NCBI GenBank assembly: GCA_905198575.1
Contig: CAJKDC010000013.1
Location: 1-37,932 of the forward strand
Reading direction: 5' to 3'
Length of the DNA: 37,932 nt
Source: an uncultured Bacteroides sp.
Lineage (GTDB): Bacteria; Bacteroidota; Bacteroidia; Bacteroidales; Bacteroidaceae
Each line of letters opens with the position of its first letter. The first letter of the stretch is position 1. Position numbers and translations under genes: made by a program. Positions 7,450 through 16,119 of the stretch are shown here, in pieces. The notes under the pieces were generated by a model. It made no database searches. It was given only the letters and a program-made list of their open reading frames with translations, and had not been told where the DNA came from.

Positions 7450-8271
7450 ATGAAGAAATTATTTTCATTTTTATCAGTTTGCCTGCTGGCATGTACCATG
7501 TCGGCACAAGATTATAATACCTTGATAAACGAGGCGATGGCTTGTATCCGTAAAGACAGTTTGGAACGAGCTGAGTACCTGTATAAGGAAGCCTTGAAGC
7601 TGGATCCTTCGGGAGCCCGCAATGCTTTACTGTTTTCTAATTTGGGTACAGTCCAGCAGCGGCAAGGTAAAATAGAAGAAGCAATAGAATCTTATACGAT
7701 GGCTTTAAATATGATTCCATATTCTACAACAATCCTGCTCAACAGAGCTGCTCTCTATTTGGAACAAGGAGATCAGAACAAGGCGTACGTGGATTATTGT
7801 AGTGTAATTGATTTGTTGCCCGAAAATGCTGAAGCACGCCTTTATCGTGCTTTTATTTACATGCAACGCCGTCAGTATAAAGAAGCAAGGATTGATTATA
7901 ATACGATTCTAACAAAGAATCCTGAACACGCTGAAGCACTTTTAGGTTTAGCATATCTCAACCAAAAGGAACGCCAATATAAAGAAGCAATGACCCTGTT
8001 GGACCGTCTGGTAAAAGCTCACCCCGAAGAACCGGCTTATCTGAAAGCACGTGTTAATCTGGCCATCGAAATGGGGAATATGGATCTGGCTCTCCTAGAT
8101 GTAGAGATGTTAGAGCGTAAAGGAAAAGACGATGGTGAAAGCTGGCTTTTAAAAGGGGATATCTTGCTGCAACAAAAAAAGAAGAAAAAAGCACTCGAAG
8201 CCTACCGGAAGGCTTTGGAAAAAGGAATTTCTCCACTTGAGGTTCAAGATAAAATAAAAGCGTGCAGGTAA
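7450..8271 (+). CDS. Exported tetratricopeptide-repeat protein
   Basis: This 273-residue protein begins with a signal peptide (basic MKK, then a hydrophobic stretch to about residue 19, cleavage plausible after SAQ). LLAC at 12-15 could alternatively be a lipobox. The rest is a series of about six helical TPR units with repeated patterns such as ALxLDPxxA, AxLYRAFIYMQRRQYKEA and ALLGLAYLNQKERQYKEA. TPR proteins serve as scaffolds for protein binding, so it probably works in the periplasm or on the outer membrane. No enzymatic domain or partner gene is visible. It converges on recQ with only two bases between the stop codons. Specific function is unknown. Confidence 0.85.
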   Translation: MKKLFSFLSVCLLACTMSAQDYNTLINEAMACIRKDSLERAEYLYKEALKLDPSGARNALLFSNLGTVQQRQGKIEEAIESYTMALNMIPYSTTILLNRAALYLEQGDQNKAYVDYCSVIDLLPENAEARLYRAFIYMQRRQYKEARIDYNTILTKNPEHAEALLGLAYLNQKERQYKEAMTLLDRLVKAHPEEPAYLKARVNLAIEMGNMDLALLDVEMLERKGKDDGESWLLKGDILLQQKKKKKALEAYRKALEKGISPLEVQDKIKACR

Positions 8272-8285
8272 AACTACACGCTTTT
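8256..8285. terminator. Shared terminator embedded in two converging genes
   Basis: AAAAGCGTG at 8256-8264 pairs with CACGCTTTT at 8277-8285 around a 12-base loop. The left arm lies in the last codons of the TPR gene and the right arm in the last codons of recQ. T-rich flanks occur on both strands, so one hairpin can terminate both transcripts. Confidence 0.75.
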
Positions 8286-10091
8286 TATTTTTTTGATTAC
8301 CGCAATAAAATCCTTGCCGTATTTTTCCTTTTTATAGTCACTGATTCCTGGTATCTCGCCAAATGCATCTAGGGTTGTAGGTTTGGCTTGTACGATGTTA
8401 TGCAGGACTTTATCAGACATAACGATGTAGGCAGGTATTGCCTGAGCATCAGCCAGCTGTTTCCGCAACTCCCGAAGCTCAGCCATCAGCCGCTCATCTT
8501 CATTGGCAAAAACAATTGGAGCAGGCTGGACTGCAACTCTTTTTCTACGGGTAATATTGCTTTCAAATTCTTCATGTTTGATGACTACCAGCGTGGCACT
8601 CTCTTTGCCGAATAACACTCTCTTTCCGGCTTCTGTTATTTTCAGATGATTGTTTTCATTGTAGGCTATTTCAATATAACCCAGATTCAGCATTTGCAGC
8701 AGATAGTCGTTCCAGTCTTTCCAGGGAATATCCCTTCCGGCACCAAACGTTTTCAGCAGGTTATATCCTTTGGCATTGATTTCTTGTGTAGGAGTTCCCC
8801 TTAGTAAGTCAATCAGCAGATGGGTACCTATCTGTTGATTGGTGCGGGCAATTCCGCTCAATGCTTTTTGCACAATGATGGTACCGTCAAACCGTTCTGG
8901 CGGATTTTTGCATACGTCACAGTTGCCACAGTCGTGTGCTATATTTTCGCCAAAGTAATTCAGTAGGATACGCCTGCGACAAATATCCGATTCGGCATAC
9001 TGGCGCATTCTGTTCAGTTTCTCGGTATTCATTTCCTGCTGTCCGCTTTCAGCCGCAAATTTTGATAGCAAAACCAAATCCCCTACCGAGTAAAACAAAA
9101 GTGTATCGCTCGGCATACCGTCGCGTCCGGCACGTCCTATTTCCTGATAAAAACTTTCAATGCTTTTGGGCAAATTATAATGAATCACCCACCGTACATT
9201 CGATTTATCAATTCCCATACCAAATGCAATCGTGGCACAGACCACCTGTATGCGGTCGTTTATAAAATCGTCTTGAGTAGCTTCCCGGGCAGCATTGCTC
9301 ATACCTGCATGATATACTCCGGTACTGATGCCATACTTCTCCAGCCATTCGGCAACACTTTCTGTTTTGTTGCGACTCATGCAGTAGATAATACCGCTTT
9401 CATCGCGATGTTTCCGGATAAAATCAAGGATTGCACGCAGCTTGTCTTTTTGCTGATAGCCTCTTTTTACCGTCAGACTAAGATTCGGGCGGTCGAAAGA
9501 CGAGAGAAATACCTGCGGGTCTTTCATGGCAAGCTGCAAGATGATATCCTGTCGGGTTACCTTGTCGGCTGTGGCTGTAAGTGCTACCAGAGGAACGTCA
9601 GGAAAATTCTGGCGTAATATTTTTAGTTGCGTATATTCTGGTCGGAAATCGTGTCCCCACTGCGAGATACAATGCGCTTCATCGACTGCAAAAAGCGATA
9701 TTTTAATGTCCCTCAGCAGGAAATTTATTTCACCTATCAGTCTTTCCGGAGAAATGTACAGCAATTTTACATGGCCTTGCATGCATTCATATCGTATCGT
9801 AGCATTTTCGGTTTCACTGTTACTACTGTTCAGTGCTCTGGCCGCTATACCATTGGCCTGTAATGCTTCTACCTGGTCCTTCATCAATGAAATGAGCGGA
9901 GAAACCACAATAGCCGTTCCTTCCATCATAATAGCAGGAAGTTGGTAACAAATGGATTTACCCCCTCCGGTAGGCATAAGTACCAATGTATCTTTTCGTT
10001 GGAGTATTCGGTTGATAATATCTTCTTGCAAAGGCCGGAAACCACTGTATCCAAAGTAAGTTTTGAGCGTTTGTTGTATGCTATTTTTCAT
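8274..10091 (-). CDS. recQ: ATP-dependent DNA helicase RecQ
   Basis: RecQ is a 3'-5' DNA helicase of recombination and repair. The 605-residue protein has, in order, the Q-like FRPLQEDII motif near 19, Walker A TGGGKS near 43, DEAH in the Walker B motif (VDEAHCISQWGHDFRPEY), the helicase C domain ending in IGRAGRDG, and the RecQ zinc-binding cysteines (CRRR...CGNCDVC). A winged helix and a C-terminal HRDC domain (from about 530) follow. This is the standard full RecQ architecture and length. The gene is alone on the minus strand, with a -7 element at 10119-10112 on that strand and a shared terminator at its 3' end. Confidence 0.94.
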   Translation of the reverse strand: MKNSIQQTLKTYFGYSGFRPLQEDIINRILQRKDTLVLMPTGGGKSICYQLPAIMMEGTAIVVSPLISLMKDQVEALQANGIAARALNSSNSETENATIRYECMQGHVKLLYISPERLIGEINFLLRDIKISLFAVDEAHCISQWGHDFRPEYTQLKILRQNFPDVPLVALTATADKVTRQDIILQLAMKDPQVFLSSFDRPNLSLTVKRGYQQKDKLRAILDFIRKHRDESGIIYCMSRNKTESVAEWLEKYGISTGVYHAGMSNAAREATQDDFINDRIQVVCATIAFGMGIDKSNVRWVIHYNLPKSIESFYQEIGRAGRDGMPSDTLLFYSVGDLVLLSKFAAESGQQEMNTEKLNRMRQYAESDICRRRILLNYFGENIAHDCGNCDVCKNPPERFDGTIIVQKALSGIARTNQQIGTHLLIDLLRGTPTQEINAKGYNLLKTFGAGRDIPWKDWNDYLLQMLNLGYIEIAYNENNHLKITEAGKRVLFGKESATLVVIKHEEFESNITRRKRVAVQPAPIVFANEDERLMAELRELRKQLADAQAIPAYIVMSDKVLHNIVQAKPTTLDAFGEIPGISDYKKEKYGKDFIAVIKKIKSV

Positions 10092-10111
10092 ATGAAAATT
10101 CTATTCGGTTA

Positions 10112-10119
10112 CAAAGGTA
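10112..10119 (-). promoter_or_regulatory. -7 element for recQ
   Basis: The minus strand reads TACCTTTG, an exact TAnnTTTG match, 20 bases upstream of the recQ start codon. Confidence 0.55.
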
Positions 10120-10203
10120 GTAATATCTTGAAAGCGGAAAAGGAATTTGTTATGAATAATAGGCTGTAAAAAGAATATCGATTTGTAAAATAGTCAGCTA
10201 AAT

Positions 10204-10234
10204 TTTGTAAATTCAAAAAAAATGTTCATATTTG
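10204..10234 (+). promoter_or_regulatory. Promoter of the AraC-type regulator gene
   Basis: TTTG at 10204-10207 and CATATTTG at 10227-10234 (one mismatch to TAnnTTTG) are separated by 19 bases, the right spacing. The gene starts 45 bases later. Confidence 0.5.
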
Positions 10235-10279
10235 TAAATATAAAAAGTAAAAAGCATACTAACCTTAAATAAAATTCTG

Positions 10280-10753
10280 ATGAACGATCAAGCAAAAGAG
10301 AAGTTGGATGAGGATTATAAGCCGGTTAAGCGGCCTTATAACTTGACGGAGAAGAAAGAAAAGAATCCTCCTTACCGAGGATTAATCAGGGCAGAGTTGG
10401 CGGATGAATTGTATGATAAAATTTTGAAAATTATAGTCGTTCATAAGAAGTACAGAAACCCTAATTATTCAGCAAAGGATTTGGCAAAGGATTTGTCTAC
10501 CAATACACGTTACCTTTCCGCTGTTATCAATTCACGGTTTGGAATGAATTTTTCGTGTCTGGTAAATGAATACAGAATAAAAGATGCCATGCATATGTTG
10601 CAGGATAAGCGTTATTCAGACCGTAATATTGAAGAAATCAGCATTTTGGCTGGTTTTGCCAATAGGCAGTCATTTTATGCTGCTTTCTATAAGATTATGG
10701 GAGAGAGTCCTAACAGCTTCAGAAAACGTAAACAGGTATTGGATACGAAATAA
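10280..10753 (+). CDS. Small AraC-type helix-turn-helix regulator
   Basis: This 157-residue protein has a charged, lysine-rich N-terminus (about 1-45) and then an AraC/XylS DNA-binding domain. Two helix-turn-helix units are visible: SAKDLAKDLSTNTRYLSAVINSRFG at about 75-98 and NIEEISILAGFANRQSFYAAFYKIMGESPNSFRKRK at the C-terminus, the latter with the family's conserved GF..xSxFxxxFKxxxGxxPxxFR pattern. There is no sensor or receiver domain, so the signal is unknown and it may act constitutively or with a partner. It has its own promoter and a strong terminator, so it is a one-gene unit. Its target genes cannot be inferred from position; dipeptidyl peptidase III downstream has its own promoter. 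Confidence 0.85.
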   Translation: MNDQAKEKLDEDYKPVKRPYNLTEKKEKNPPYRGLIRAELADELYDKILKIIVVHKKYRNPNYSAKDLAKDLSTNTRYLSAVINSRFGMNFSCLVNEYRIKDAMHMLQDKRYSDRNIEEISILAGFANRQSFYAAFYKIMGESPNSFRKRKQVLDTK

Positions 10754-10788
10754 CATCGTTCGGTCCATTTCTTTATTGAGATTTATAA

Positions 10789-10823
10789 GGGAAACAATAT
10801 TCGAAATTGTTTTCCTTTTTTTT
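10789..10823 (+). terminator. Terminator after the AraC-type regulator
   Basis: Bases 10789-10798 pair with 10806-10815 over 10 bp (one G-U), and eight T follow at 10816-10823. The T-run runs directly into the -7 element of the next gene. Confidence 0.75.
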
Positions 10824-10830
10824 ATTTTTG
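10823..10830 (+). promoter_or_regulatory. -7 element for the dipeptidyl peptidase III gene
   Basis: TATTTTTG matches TAnnTTTG exactly, 24 bases before the ATG at 10855. It abuts the terminator of the preceding gene, so the end of one transcript and the start of the next nearly coincide. Confidence 0.5.
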
Positions 10831-10854
10831 CAGACTCATAAAAGAAATGAAAAG

Positions 10855-12813
10855 ATGAAAGACAATACATTTAATTATACAGTAGAACAGTTTGCCGATT
10901 TGCAATTGCTGCGTTATCGGGTTCCGGATTTCGAGCATTTATCTCTCCAGCAGAAGAAACTGGTTTATTATCTCACCGAAGCCGCGCTTCATGGCAGGGA
11001 TATCCTGTTTGACCAAAACGGAAAATACAATTTGCAGATACGTAAGCTGTTGGAGGCAGTATACCTTCATTTTAACGGAGACCGTACCTGCGATGACTTC
11101 AAAGCTTTGGAAGTCTATTTAAAGCGGGTCTGGTTTTCCAGCGGTATACACCATCATTATGCTTGCGATAAGTTTGAGCCGGGCTTCTCACAAGAATTTC
11201 TTTGGAAGTGCATGCAGGAACTGGACGATGCCGACCTGGCATTTGCGAAAGACGAGACAAGAGAAGACTTGCGCCGAAAACTGTTCCCGGTGATATTTGA
11301 TGCATCTGTAATGCCTAAGCGTGTAAATCAGGCAGACGGTGCCGACCTGGTAGTTACATCGGCAGCCAATTATTACGAGGGTGTGACGCAGGCCGAAGCA
11401 GAGGATTTTTATGCTCGTATGAAATCACCCGATACGGCTGAACCGGTGATGTATGGTCTGAATTCACGCCTGGTAAAAAAGAACGGTTGCGTGCAGGAAG
11501 AAACCTGGAAAATCGGAGGAATGTATTCACCGGCTATCGAAAAGATTGTTTATTGGCTGAAGAAAGCTGAAACAGTTGCCGAAAACAAACAGCAGCAAGA
11601 AGTTATCCGTATGCTCATCCGTTTCTATCAGGAAGGCGATTTGGCTCTTTTCGATGCTTATTCCATCTTATGGGTAGAAGATACCGCATCACAAGTTGAT
11701 TTTGTAAATGGTTTCATCGAAACCTACGGCGACCCGTTAGGCATGAAAGCCAGCTGGGAGTCTATTGTCAACTTTAAAGATGTAGAGGCTACCCGCCGTA
11801 CGGAAATCATCAGCTCGAATGCGCAATGGTTTGAAGACCATTCTCCGGTAGACAGCCGTTTTAAGAAAGAATGTGTAAAAGGCGTTTCGGCCAAGGTGAT
11901 TACTGCGGCCATTCTGGCAGGCGACTTGTATCCGGCATCGGCTATCGGTATAAATCTTCCTAACTCCAACTGGATACGGAGTGTACACGGTTCTAAATCC
12001 GTGACAATCGGTAATCTTACCTCAGCATATAGTCAGGCAGCCAAGGGAAACGGTTTCCGTGAGGAGTTTGTTTACAGTGAGGAAGAGAAACAACTGCTGG
12101 ACAAGTACGCTGAGCTGACTGGAGATTTGCATACCGACTTGCATGAATGTCTGGGACACGGTTCGGGCAAACTCTTGCCGGGTGTTGACCCCGATGGACT
12201 GAAAGCTTACGGTGCAACGATTGAGGAAGCACGGGCAGATTTGTTTGGACTGTATTACCTGCCTGACCCTAAAATGGTAGAGTTGGGACTGACTCCCGAT
12301 GCTGAGGCCTATAAAGCCGAATATTACGGATTTATGATGAACGGCTTGATGACGCAGCTGGTACGCATTGAGCCCGGGGCCGAGATTGAAGAGGCACACA
12401 TGCGTAACCGTCAGCTTATAGCACGCTGGGCGTTGGAAAACGGAGCGCAGGATGCTGTCGTAGAACTGGTGCGCAAGGAAGGTAAAACCTATGTGGTGAT
12501 TCGTGATTATGAAAAACTACGTACACTGTTTGGCCGACTGCTTGCCGAAATCCAACGGATAAAAAGTGAAGGCGACTACGAAGCAGCCCGCAATCTGGTA
12601 GAACGTTATGCAGTTCAGATAGACCCGGTTTTGCATCGTGAAGTACTGGAGCGTTACCGCCGGTTGAACCTTGCGCCTTACAAAGGCTTTGTCAATCCCG
12701 TTTATACACCGGTGCTGAATGCGGAAGGTGAAATTACCGATGTCACCATCTCTTACGAAGAAGGCTATGCAGATCAGATGTTGAGATACAGTAAAGATTA
12801 TTCTAACTTATAG
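10855..12813 (+). CDS. Dipeptidyl peptidase III (zinc metallopeptidase, family M49)
   Basis: DPP III removes dipeptides from the N-terminus of oligopeptides. The 652-residue protein has the M49 zinc motif HECLGH at residues 430-435 (H430, E431 and H435) and the second motif EEARAD at about 457-462, whose glutamate is the third zinc ligand. The Cys inside the HExxGH motif is also known from Bacteroides DPP III enzymes. The frame is open to a TTG at 10807, but that would place promoter sequence inside the gene; ATG at 10855 is preferred. No signal peptide follows this start, so a cytoplasmic role in peptide turnover is likely. An AlkD-like gene follows after 11 bases, probably in the same transcript. 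Confidence 0.93.
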   Translation: MKDNTFNYTVEQFADLQLLRYRVPDFEHLSLQQKKLVYYLTEAALHGRDILFDQNGKYNLQIRKLLEAVYLHFNGDRTCDDFKALEVYLKRVWFSSGIHHHYACDKFEPGFSQEFLWKCMQELDDADLAFAKDETREDLRRKLFPVIFDASVMPKRVNQADGADLVVTSAANYYEGVTQAEAEDFYARMKSPDTAEPVMYGLNSRLVKKNGCVQEETWKIGGMYSPAIEKIVYWLKKAETVAENKQQQEVIRMLIRFYQEGDLALFDAYSILWVEDTASQVDFVNGFIETYGDPLGMKASWESIVNFKDVEATRRTEIISSNAQWFEDHSPVDSRFKKECVKGVSAKVITAAILAGDLYPASAIGINLPNSNWIRSVHGSKSVTIGNLTSAYSQAAKGNGFREEFVYSEEEKQLLDKYAELTGDLHTDLHECLGHGSGKLLPGVDPDGLKAYGATIEEARADLFGLYYLPDPKMVELGLTPDAEAYKAEYYGFMMNGLMTQLVRIEPGAEIEEAHMRNRQLIARWALENGAQDAVVELVRKEGKTYVVIRDYEKLRTLFGRLLAEIQRIKSEGDYEAARNLVERYAVQIDPVLHREVLERYRRLNLAPYKGFVNPVYTPVLNAEGEITDVTISYEEGYADQMLRYSKDYSNL

Positions 12814-12824
12814 ACAATAAAATA

Positions 12825-13484
12825 ATGGAAGTACACGATATAATAAAAGACATAAAAGGAAAATTCCGCTTGTTCATGAATGGAGTTATCTCTCAGAGCA
12901 TGCGCGATAAAGGCATGGATTACAAGCTGATTTTTGGTATAGAGGTGCCACGTTTAAAAGAAATAGCATCCCAATACGAAAAGAACCACGATCTGGCACA
13001 GGCATTATGGAAAGAAAATATCCGCGAATGTCAGATTCTGGCAACCATGCTTCAGCCGGTTGATACATTCTATCCGGAAATAGCCGAAATCTGGATTGAA
13101 AGTATGCGCATGCCCGAACAGGCAGAGCAGGCAACCATGCACCTGTTCCAGCATCTGCCTTATGCTACCGACGTAGTTTTCCAGTGGATAGCCGACGAAA
13201 GGCCTTATTTCCAGTTGTGCGGTTATTTACTGATGGCCCGTCTTTTCATGAAAGATATGCGTCTGAACGAGCGTTCTGAAGCAGAGTTCCTGGATCAGGC
13301 AGTAGCTGCCATCGGTTCAGAACCCTCTTGCATCCAGAAAGCTGCTTCGGCAGCTTTGCGCAAGTACGGCCAGCAGTCGCGCGAGAATGCCCGTAAGGTA
13401 CAGAAGGTTCTCAGGGTTTTATCGCAGCTGTCCCTTCCGGATGTGCAATCTTTAGTACAAGAGATAAAGAATGATATAGAATAA
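12825..13484 (+). CDS. AlkD-like DNA alkylation repair family protein
   Basis: The 219-residue, all-helical protein looks like the HEAT-repeat DNA alkylation repair family (AlkD/AlkC-like, PF08713). Family-like features include the N-terminal segment IFGIEVPRLKEIA, the repeated hydrophobic/acidic helices, and QLCGYLLMARLF in the middle. AlkD glycosylases remove bulky or cationic N3/N7-alkyl purines without base flipping. Many family members in Bacteroidetes are uncharacterised, so glycosylase activity is an inference. It lies 11 bases after dipeptidyl peptidase III and is followed by fur with its own promoter. No membrane segment or signal is visible. Confidence 0.75.
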   Translation: MEVHDIIKDIKGKFRLFMNGVISQSMRDKGMDYKLIFGIEVPRLKEIASQYEKNHDLAQALWKENIRECQILATMLQPVDTFYPEIAEIWIESMRMPEQAEQATMHLFQHLPYATDVVFQWIADERPYFQLCGYLLMARLFMKDMRLNERSEAEFLDQAVAAIGSEPSCIQKAASAALRKYGQQSRENARKVQKVLRVLSQLSLPDVQSLVQEIKNDIE

Positions 13485-13498
13485 TTCTTGGATAAAAC

Positions 13499-13529
13499 TT
13501 TCAAATTCATTTAAAAACGCTTACCTTTG
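13499..13529 (+). promoter_or_regulatory. Promoter of fur-purA
   Basis: TACCTTTG at 13522-13529 is an exact -7 match. TTTC at 13499-13502, 19 bases upstream, is a near match to the -33 element. The fur ATG is 22 bases downstream. Confidence 0.65.
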
Positions 13530-13551
13530 ACAGCTGAACTGATAAAAAATC

Positions 13552-14022
13552 ATGGAAGAGAATGTGAAAAATACGGTAAAGCAGGTCCTGACAGAGTACT
13601 TGCAGGCCAACGGGCATCGAAAGACACCTGAACGCTACGCTATACTCGAAACTATCTACTCCATTCAGGGGCATTTTGATATCGACGAGCTTTACAGTTA
13701 CATGGCTGAAAAGGAGAAGTTCCGTGTCAGTCGTGCCACTCTCTATAACACTATTATTCTGCTTATAGATGCAGGACTGGTTATCAAGCATCAGTTTGGA
13801 AACACTTCTCAGTATGAACGCTCATACAATAACGAAACTCACCACCATCTTATTTGCACAGAGTGCCGCAAGGTTACAGAATATGAAGACGAAGCATTGA
13901 AGAAAGCGATAGCTGAAACAAAGTTAAAAGGTTTTTATGCTTCGCATTATTCTTTGTATATTTATGGACTGTGCAGTAAATGCATGGGAGCGAAAAAGAA
14001 AAAGAAACAAACGAATAAATAA
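13552..14022 (+). CDS. fur: Fur-family metal-responsive repressor
   Basis: Fur-family proteins are dimeric repressors that use a metal ion to bind DNA. The 156-residue protein has an N-terminal winged helix with recognition region RVSRATLYNTIILLIDAGLV (58-77) and a dimerisation domain with HHH at 97-99. Two CxxC zinc pairs are present: C102/C105 and C141/C144. The lysine-rich tail after 147 is unusual but not rare. Which metal or peroxide it senses (Fur, Zur, Mur or PerR) cannot be fixed from sequence; Fur is the usual label. It is transcribed from its own promoter, and purA follows 12 bases after its stop, so the two genes are co-transcribed. I see no clear Fur box in the promoter. Confidence 0.88.
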   Translation: MEENVKNTVKQVLTEYLQANGHRKTPERYAILETIYSIQGHFDIDELYSYMAEKEKFRVSRATLYNTIILLIDAGLVIKHQFGNTSQYERSYNNETHHHLICTECRKVTEYEDEALKKAIAETKLKGFYASHYSLYIYGLCSKCMGAKKKKKQTNK

Positions 14023-14034
14023 AAACTAGAAATC

Positions 14035-15303
14035 ATGAAAGTAGATGTCTTGTTAGGTTTACAGTGGGGTGATGAAGGTAAGGGTAAAGTAGTCGATGTT
14101 CTGACTCCCCGCTATGATGTAGTAGCCAGATTCCAAGGTGGACCCAATGCCGGTCATACACTGGAGTTTGAAGGACAAAAATATGTATTGCGTTCTATCC
14201 CTTCTGGTATTTTCCAGGGTGATAAGGTAAACATCATCGGTAACGGAGTGGTTTTGGATCCGTCTTTGTTTAAAGCCGAAGCTGAGGTTTTGGAAGCAAG
14301 CGGCCATCCGTTGAAAGAACGTTTGCATATTTCCAAGAAAGCACACCTGATTATGCCTACACACCGTATTCTGGATGCTGCGTACGAGGCTGCCAAAGGA
14401 GATGCCAAAGTGGGTACTACAGGCAAGGGCATTGGTCCTACTTATACAGACAAGGTAAGCCGTAACGGTTTGCGCGTTGGTGATATTCTGCATAATTTCG
14501 AAGAAAAATATGCCAAGGCAAAAGCCAGACACGAACAGATTCTGAAGAGCCTGAATTATGAATACGATATCACTGAGCTGGAAAAACAGTGGATGGAAGG
14601 TATCGAATACTTGCGTCAGTTCCACCTGGTAGACAGCGAGCACGAAATCAACAACTTGTTGAAAGAAGGCAAGAGCGTTTTGTGCGAAGGTGCTCAGGGT
14701 ACCATGCTGGACGTAGACTTTGGTTCTTATCCTTTCGTAACCTCTTCGAATACCATCTGTGCCGGAGCTTGTACAGGTCTTGGCTTAGGTCCTAACAAGA
14801 TTGGTGAAGTATATGGTATCATGAAAGCTTACTGCACACGTGTAGGTGCAGGTCCTTTCCCAACCGAATTGTTCGACGAAACAGGTAAGACTATCCGTGA
14901 TTTGGGTCATGAATACGGAGCTGTAACCGGTCGTGAACGTCGTTGCGGATGGGTAGACTTGGTAGCTTTGCGTTACTCTATCATGGTAAACGGTGTTACT
15001 CAGCTGATTTTGATGAAGAGCGACGTATTGGATGCTTTCGAAACCATCAAGGCTTGTGTAGCTTACAAAGTAAACGGTGAAGAAATCGATTACTTCCCAT
15101 ACGACATTACAGAAGGTGTAGAACCTGTATATGTAGAAATGCCGGGATGGAAAACTGATATGACGAAGATGACCAGCGAAGACGAGTTCCCGGAAGAATT
15201 CAATGCTTATATCAACTTCCTGGAAGAACAGTTGGCTACTCCTATCAAGATTGTTTCTGTAGGTCCTGACCGTGCTCAGACTATCGAACGTTATGTAGAC
15301 TGA
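14035..15303 (+). CDS. purA: Adenylosuccinate synthetase
   Basis: PurA joins IMP and aspartate using GTP, the first step from IMP to AMP. The 422-residue protein begins with the P-loop-like GDEGKGK at residues 12-18 (catalytic Asp13) and has catalytic His41 in GGPNAGHT. Other signatures are QWGDEGKGK, GTTGKGIGPTYTDK (IMP binding) and GVTGRERRCGW-like loop residues near 300. The length matches bacterial PurA. It follows fur by 12 bases, and the long hairpin after its stop ends the unit. Codon choice in this gene is strongly biased, with many repeats of preferred codons, consistent with high expression. Confidence 0.97.
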   Translation: MKVDVLLGLQWGDEGKGKVVDVLTPRYDVVARFQGGPNAGHTLEFEGQKYVLRSIPSGIFQGDKVNIIGNGVVLDPSLFKAEAEVLEASGHPLKERLHISKKAHLIMPTHRILDAAYEAAKGDAKVGTTGKGIGPTYTDKVSRNGLRVGDILHNFEEKYAKAKARHEQILKSLNYEYDITELEKQWMEGIEYLRQFHLVDSEHEINNLLKEGKSVLCEGAQGTMLDVDFGSYPFVTSSNTICAGACTGLGLGPNKIGEVYGIMKAYCTRVGAGPFPTELFDETGKTIRDLGHEYGAVTGRERRCGWVDLVALRYSIMVNGVTQLILMKSDVLDAFETIKACVAYKVNGEEIDYFPYDITEGVEPVYVEMPGWKTDMTKMTSEDEFPEEFNAYINFLEEQLATPIKIVSVGPDRAQTIERYVD

Positions 15304-15330
15304 TTGAGAAATTTGTAAATACTCATATTT

Positions 15331-15380
15331 AAAGAAGAGGCATATCTAGCTCAGGTTGAGCAAAGATATGCCTTTTCTTT
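15331..15380. terminator. Long terminator hairpin after purA
   Basis: A 17-bp stem (15331-15347 with 15364-15380, one G-U) continues inward as GCTCA at 15349-15353 with TGAGC at 15357-15361. The right arm contains TTTTCTTTT as the T-tract. With A-rich sequence on the other side, it could also act on the minus strand. Confidence 0.85.
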
Positions 15381-15498
15381 TATTGTTTCATAACTGAGAC
15401 AAACCTGCAGCACAAGAATGCCGCAAGTTTGTTATTTCAATGATAAAAGTACATTTCTTTTATGAGGAAGCAGACTTGTACCGATAAAAAGCAGTTAC

Positions 15499-16119
15499 TT
15501 AGAGTCTGCAGAAGATAGATACAAAGAACGGAACACTCAGATTGATCAGTATCCCGTGGATGATGGCAATAGGGATAATTTCCTTACCGGAATATTTCGT
15601 GATGGAAGGGAGCAAAACATCGGTTGATGTTACACCTGCTGCCGCAATAGGTCCCAGGCGTCCGAAATATTTATAAATAAGCGGTGCACCCAGCAGTGCG
15701 GTCATTTCTCTGAAAATATTGGCCAGCAGGGCAATGGTTCCCAGTTCGGTAGCCAGCTGCATGCCCAGACTCGGTTCCTTGAGTTGGGTAATCAGGATGG
15801 ACGACAGCGAATAGTAAGCAAAGCCGCTTCCTACAGCCATACAGTCGAATACACTCCATTGGCTCAGCAGCAGGGCTGCCAATGCCGAAAAAATGAATGT
15901 TCCGGTTACGGTGGCTATGGGGACCAGCAACATTTTAGGACGCAATGCATGCTTCAGCTCCTTTATCTCTTTATTGCTTCCCGGGCTGATTCCTACCAGC
16001 AGCATCAATACGTACAGAATGACAACAGAAACGCTATGTATATCAATATTGGTGGGGACGTTGATACCGGTGGCACATCCCAACAGGAAAAATACTAAAA
16101 CAAGAAGACTACTTTTCAT
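15499..16119 (-). CDS. LysO-family lysine exporter, C-terminal half
   Basis: This 206-residue membrane protein matches the C-terminal part of the LysO (YbjE) lysine exporter family. It has about six hydrophobic segments and the conserved VGSGFAYYSLSSILI, LATELGTIALLANIFRE and GVTSTDVLLPSITKY motifs. In E. coli LysO is one polypeptide of about 300 residues; here it is two genes. The frame opens at a TTG at 16167, but the ATG at 16119 is the likely start because it overlaps the end of the upstream half by 11 bases, suggesting translational coupling. The product is probably an inner-membrane exporter that acts with the N-terminal half. Lysine as substrate is inferred from the family. Confidence 0.85.
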   Translation of the reverse strand: MKSSLLVLVFFLLGCATGINVPTNIDIHSVSVVILYVLMLLVGISPGSNKEIKELKHALRPKMLLVPIATVTGTFIFSALAALLLSQWSVFDCMAVGSGFAYYSLSSILITQLKEPSLGMQLATELGTIALLANIFREMTALLGAPLIYKYFGRLGPIAAAGVTSTDVLLPSITKYSGKEIIPIAIIHGILINLSVPFFVSIFCRL

